6,609 nucleotides of DNA from an uncultured Collinsella sp. GTDB taxonomy: Bacteria > Actinomycetota > Coriobacteriia > Coriobacteriales > Coriobacteriaceae. Location of the stretch: assembly GCA_902496645.1 (NCBI GenBank), contig CABVBR010000119.1, positions 1-6,609 of the forward strand, given 5' to 3'. The translations under genes and the position numbers were made by a program. Position 1 is the first letter of the stretch, and each line of letters opens with the position of its first letter. The notes beneath the pieces are model-generated. The model was not told the DNA's origin, ran no database searches, and saw only the letters and a list, made by a program, of their open reading frames with translations. Positions 5,311 through 6,609 of this stretch are shown here, piece after piece.

Positions 5311-6111
5311 CTAAACAAGTTGAAGATTGATGACGATGACGCAGATGAGCAGCAACGCCGTCACCACCGCCGCCAACGCATCGCCGCGGCCAAATGCAAG
5401 CGCATGCAGACGCGTGCGGCCCTGCTCGCCATGATAGCAACGGGCATCCATGGCGGCAGACAGCGTTTCGGCATGACGAAACACGCCCGTGAACAGCGGA
5501 ATCGCCACGCTGCCGAGCATACGCACGCCGCCGAGCGGGCCTCCCGTCACGCGCGCACCGCGGCTCGCCTGCGCATCGGCCGTCTGCTTCATCTCGGTGG
5601 CAAACTGCGGCATAAAGCGCAGCGCGATACCCATAATCATGCCGAGCTCGTGCGCAGGAAGTCCCACACGCGCAAACGGCGCAAGCAGGCGCTCAAAGCC
5701 CGCGGTGAGGTCGAGCGTCGGTGTGGTGAGCGTAATGGCGCTCATACCGGCCATCATCAAGGTCAGGCGGCACGCCATAAAGGCAGCGGAATGCAGCGAG
5801 CCCTCGCTTATCTGCAAAAAGCCGAGCTGCCACAGGATGCGCCCGCTCTGGTCGGAAAACAGGTTGAGCACCGCGACCACCGCGACGATCGCCAGCAGCG
5901 GCGCCATCGATGACAGGACGCGACGAGCCGGCACCCGAGACACGGTATAGATCAGGACAACGAAGATTGCGACCGGGACCAGTCCGCGGAAGCTACTGAC
6001 CGTGAGCGTCGTGATCAGAAACACAAAGCCCAAGAGCAACTTAGTTCGCGGGTCCAGACGGTGGATTGCACTATCGCTGGGATAGTAGCTGCCAAACGAA
6101 AACGCCTCCAT
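5311..6111 (-). CDS. ecfT: ECF transporter transmembrane component EcfT
   Basis: EcfT is the membrane coupling subunit of energy-coupling-factor importers. It links the two ATPases to a substrate-binding S component for vitamins or metals. The protein has 266 residues, the normal length. HRLDPRTKLLL (17-27) opens the family pattern. Hydrophobic segments lie near 24-40, 43-59, 69-85, 108-130 and 245-263. GFERLLAPF and GLPAHELGMIMGIALRFMP (138-168) are strongly conserved in the family. The two cytoplasmic coupling-helix motifs are AQASRGA (180-186) and AMDARCYHGEQGRTR (220-234). The start codon overlaps the ecfA stop by one base (TAATG), with GAGGAGGG six bases upstream, so translation is probably coupled. 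No S component is in the window, so the transported substrate cannot be told. Confidence 0.95.
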   Translation of the reverse strand: MEAFSFGSYYPSDSAIHRLDPRTKLLLGFVFLITTLTVSSFRGLVPVAIFVVLIYTVSRVPARRVLSSMAPLLAIVAVVAVLNLFSDQSGRILWQLGFLQISEGSLHSAAFMACRLTLMMAGMSAITLTTPTLDLTAGFERLLAPFARVGLPAHELGMIMGIALRFMPQFATEMKQTADAQASRGARVTGGPLGGVRMLGSVAIPLFTGVFRHAETLSAAMDARCYHGEQGRTRLHALAFGRGDALAAVVTALLLICVIVINLQLV

Positions 6112-6609
6112 TAGCAGCCCTCCTCTCGCGCGACCGTCTTGGATTTAGCAATGTCCGCGACGTTAGAAGGACCGTCTGAGCGACCGATCAGCAGGTCCAC
6201 CAACTCGTCTGCCAGCGACTCAACCGTATAGAGGCCGTCAAAGCGCAGCGGCACGCCCGCCTCCGTAAGCGCCAGCGCCATACGCTGGGCGGCGGGAACG
6301 CCCAAGCCGATCGACTTAAGCTCATCGGCATGCGCAAACACCTGCACGGGGGTTCCCTCGGCAAACACCGCACCTTCGTTCATTACGACGATACGGTCGC
6401 AGCAATTGGCCAGGTCATCCATACTATGCGAAACCATGACAACGGTCAGGCCATCGCGGTGAAGTCGATCGATAAGCTCAAGGAAATCCCTGCGCGCAGC
6501 CGGATCGAGCCCCGCCATGGGCTCATCGAGCACCAGGACTTCGGGCTCCATGGCGAGCACGCCGGCGAATGCCACACGCCGTTGCTGACCGCCCGAAAGC
6601 TCAAAGGGA
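6111..6609 (-). CDS. ecfA: ECF transporter ATPase, C-terminal part (cut by window edge)
   Basis: An ABC ATPase subunit that powers the ECF importer. Only the last 165 residues are in the window. The frame is open to the edge, so the start, Walker A and Q-loop lie outside. Visible in order are the ABC signature LSGGQ (4-8 of the visible part), Walker B VLVLDEP (24-30), the D-loop AGLD (32-35) and the switch histidine in VMVSHSMDD (His61). The C-terminal domain that follows is typical of EcfA. PFELSGGQQRR and the position directly before ecfT suggest the EcfA2 member of an ecfA1-ecfA2-ecfT set, but that is inference. An apparent GTG start at 6575 is internal, because it follows the LSGGQ motif. 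Confidence 0.94.
   Translation of the reverse strand, partial: PFELSGGQQRRVAFAGVLAMEPEVLVLDEPMAGLDPAARRDFLELIDRLHRDGLTVVMVSHSMDDLANCCDRIVVMNEGAVFAEGTPVQVFAHADELKSIGLGVPAAQRMALALTEAGVPLRFDGLYTVESLADELVDLLIGRSDGPSNVADIAKSKTVAREEGC

Noticed and set aside
5282..5440. N-terminal extension of the second PNPOx-like protein into ecfT
   Set aside because: It overlaps ecfT coding sequence, is low in family similarity and is rich in Cys, Arg, Gly and His. The ATG at 5281 has an AAAGGGG site.

Overview
The window is a gene-dense, GC-rich bacterial segment with every supported gene on the minus strand, so transcription runs from high to low coordinates. Gene order (argC-argJ-argB-argD), an ECF-type vitamin transporter module, clear AGGAGG-type ribosome binding sites and actinobacterial residues in ArgB (VTTP in place of the more usual VTD) suggest an actinobacterium. 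A gut Coriobacteriia such as Collinsella is my best guess. That assignment is inference, not something the sequence proves.

Right part (about 6609 down to 4370): the C-terminal part of an ECF transporter ATPase (ecfA, cut by the window edge) overlaps ecfT by one base (TAATG). It is followed after 29 and 54 bases by two small proteins of the pyridoxamine-5'-phosphate-oxidase-like split-barrel family. These two are clear paralogues of each other, about half identical by eye. The four genes look like one transcription unit. It ends near a strong hairpin with a 15-bp stem and a nested small hairpin at 4272-4324.

Middle (4105-4369): a 265-base gap, the longest without a gene. It holds the hairpin and then an AT-rich patch with two 18-bp ArgR-type operators (ARG boxes). 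They are separated by exactly 3 bp, the classic tandem arrangement, and lie about 85-120 bp upstream of argC.

Left part (4104 down to 1): the arginine/ornithine biosynthesis operon argC, argJ, argB and argD (argD cut by the window edge). ArgJ moves the acetyl group from N-acetylornithine to glutamate. ArgB phosphorylates N-acetylglutamate, ArgC reduces the acyl phosphate to the semialdehyde, and ArgD transaminates that to N-acetylornithine, which returns to ArgJ. ArgB has the N-terminal helix of arginine-inhibitable kinases, which fits control at the ArgB step in a cyclic (ArgJ) pathway, on top of ArgR repression at the promoter. The genes are separated by 135, 81 and 69 bases, each with its own ribosome binding site, and the spacers contain short inverted repeats.

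I did not find a clearly new system. The points most worth a second look are the tandem ARG boxes, the nested hairpin, the paralogous flavin-fold pair attached to the ECF module, an apparent insertion of about 32 residues in ArgD and a C-terminal extension of about 34 residues on ArgB.
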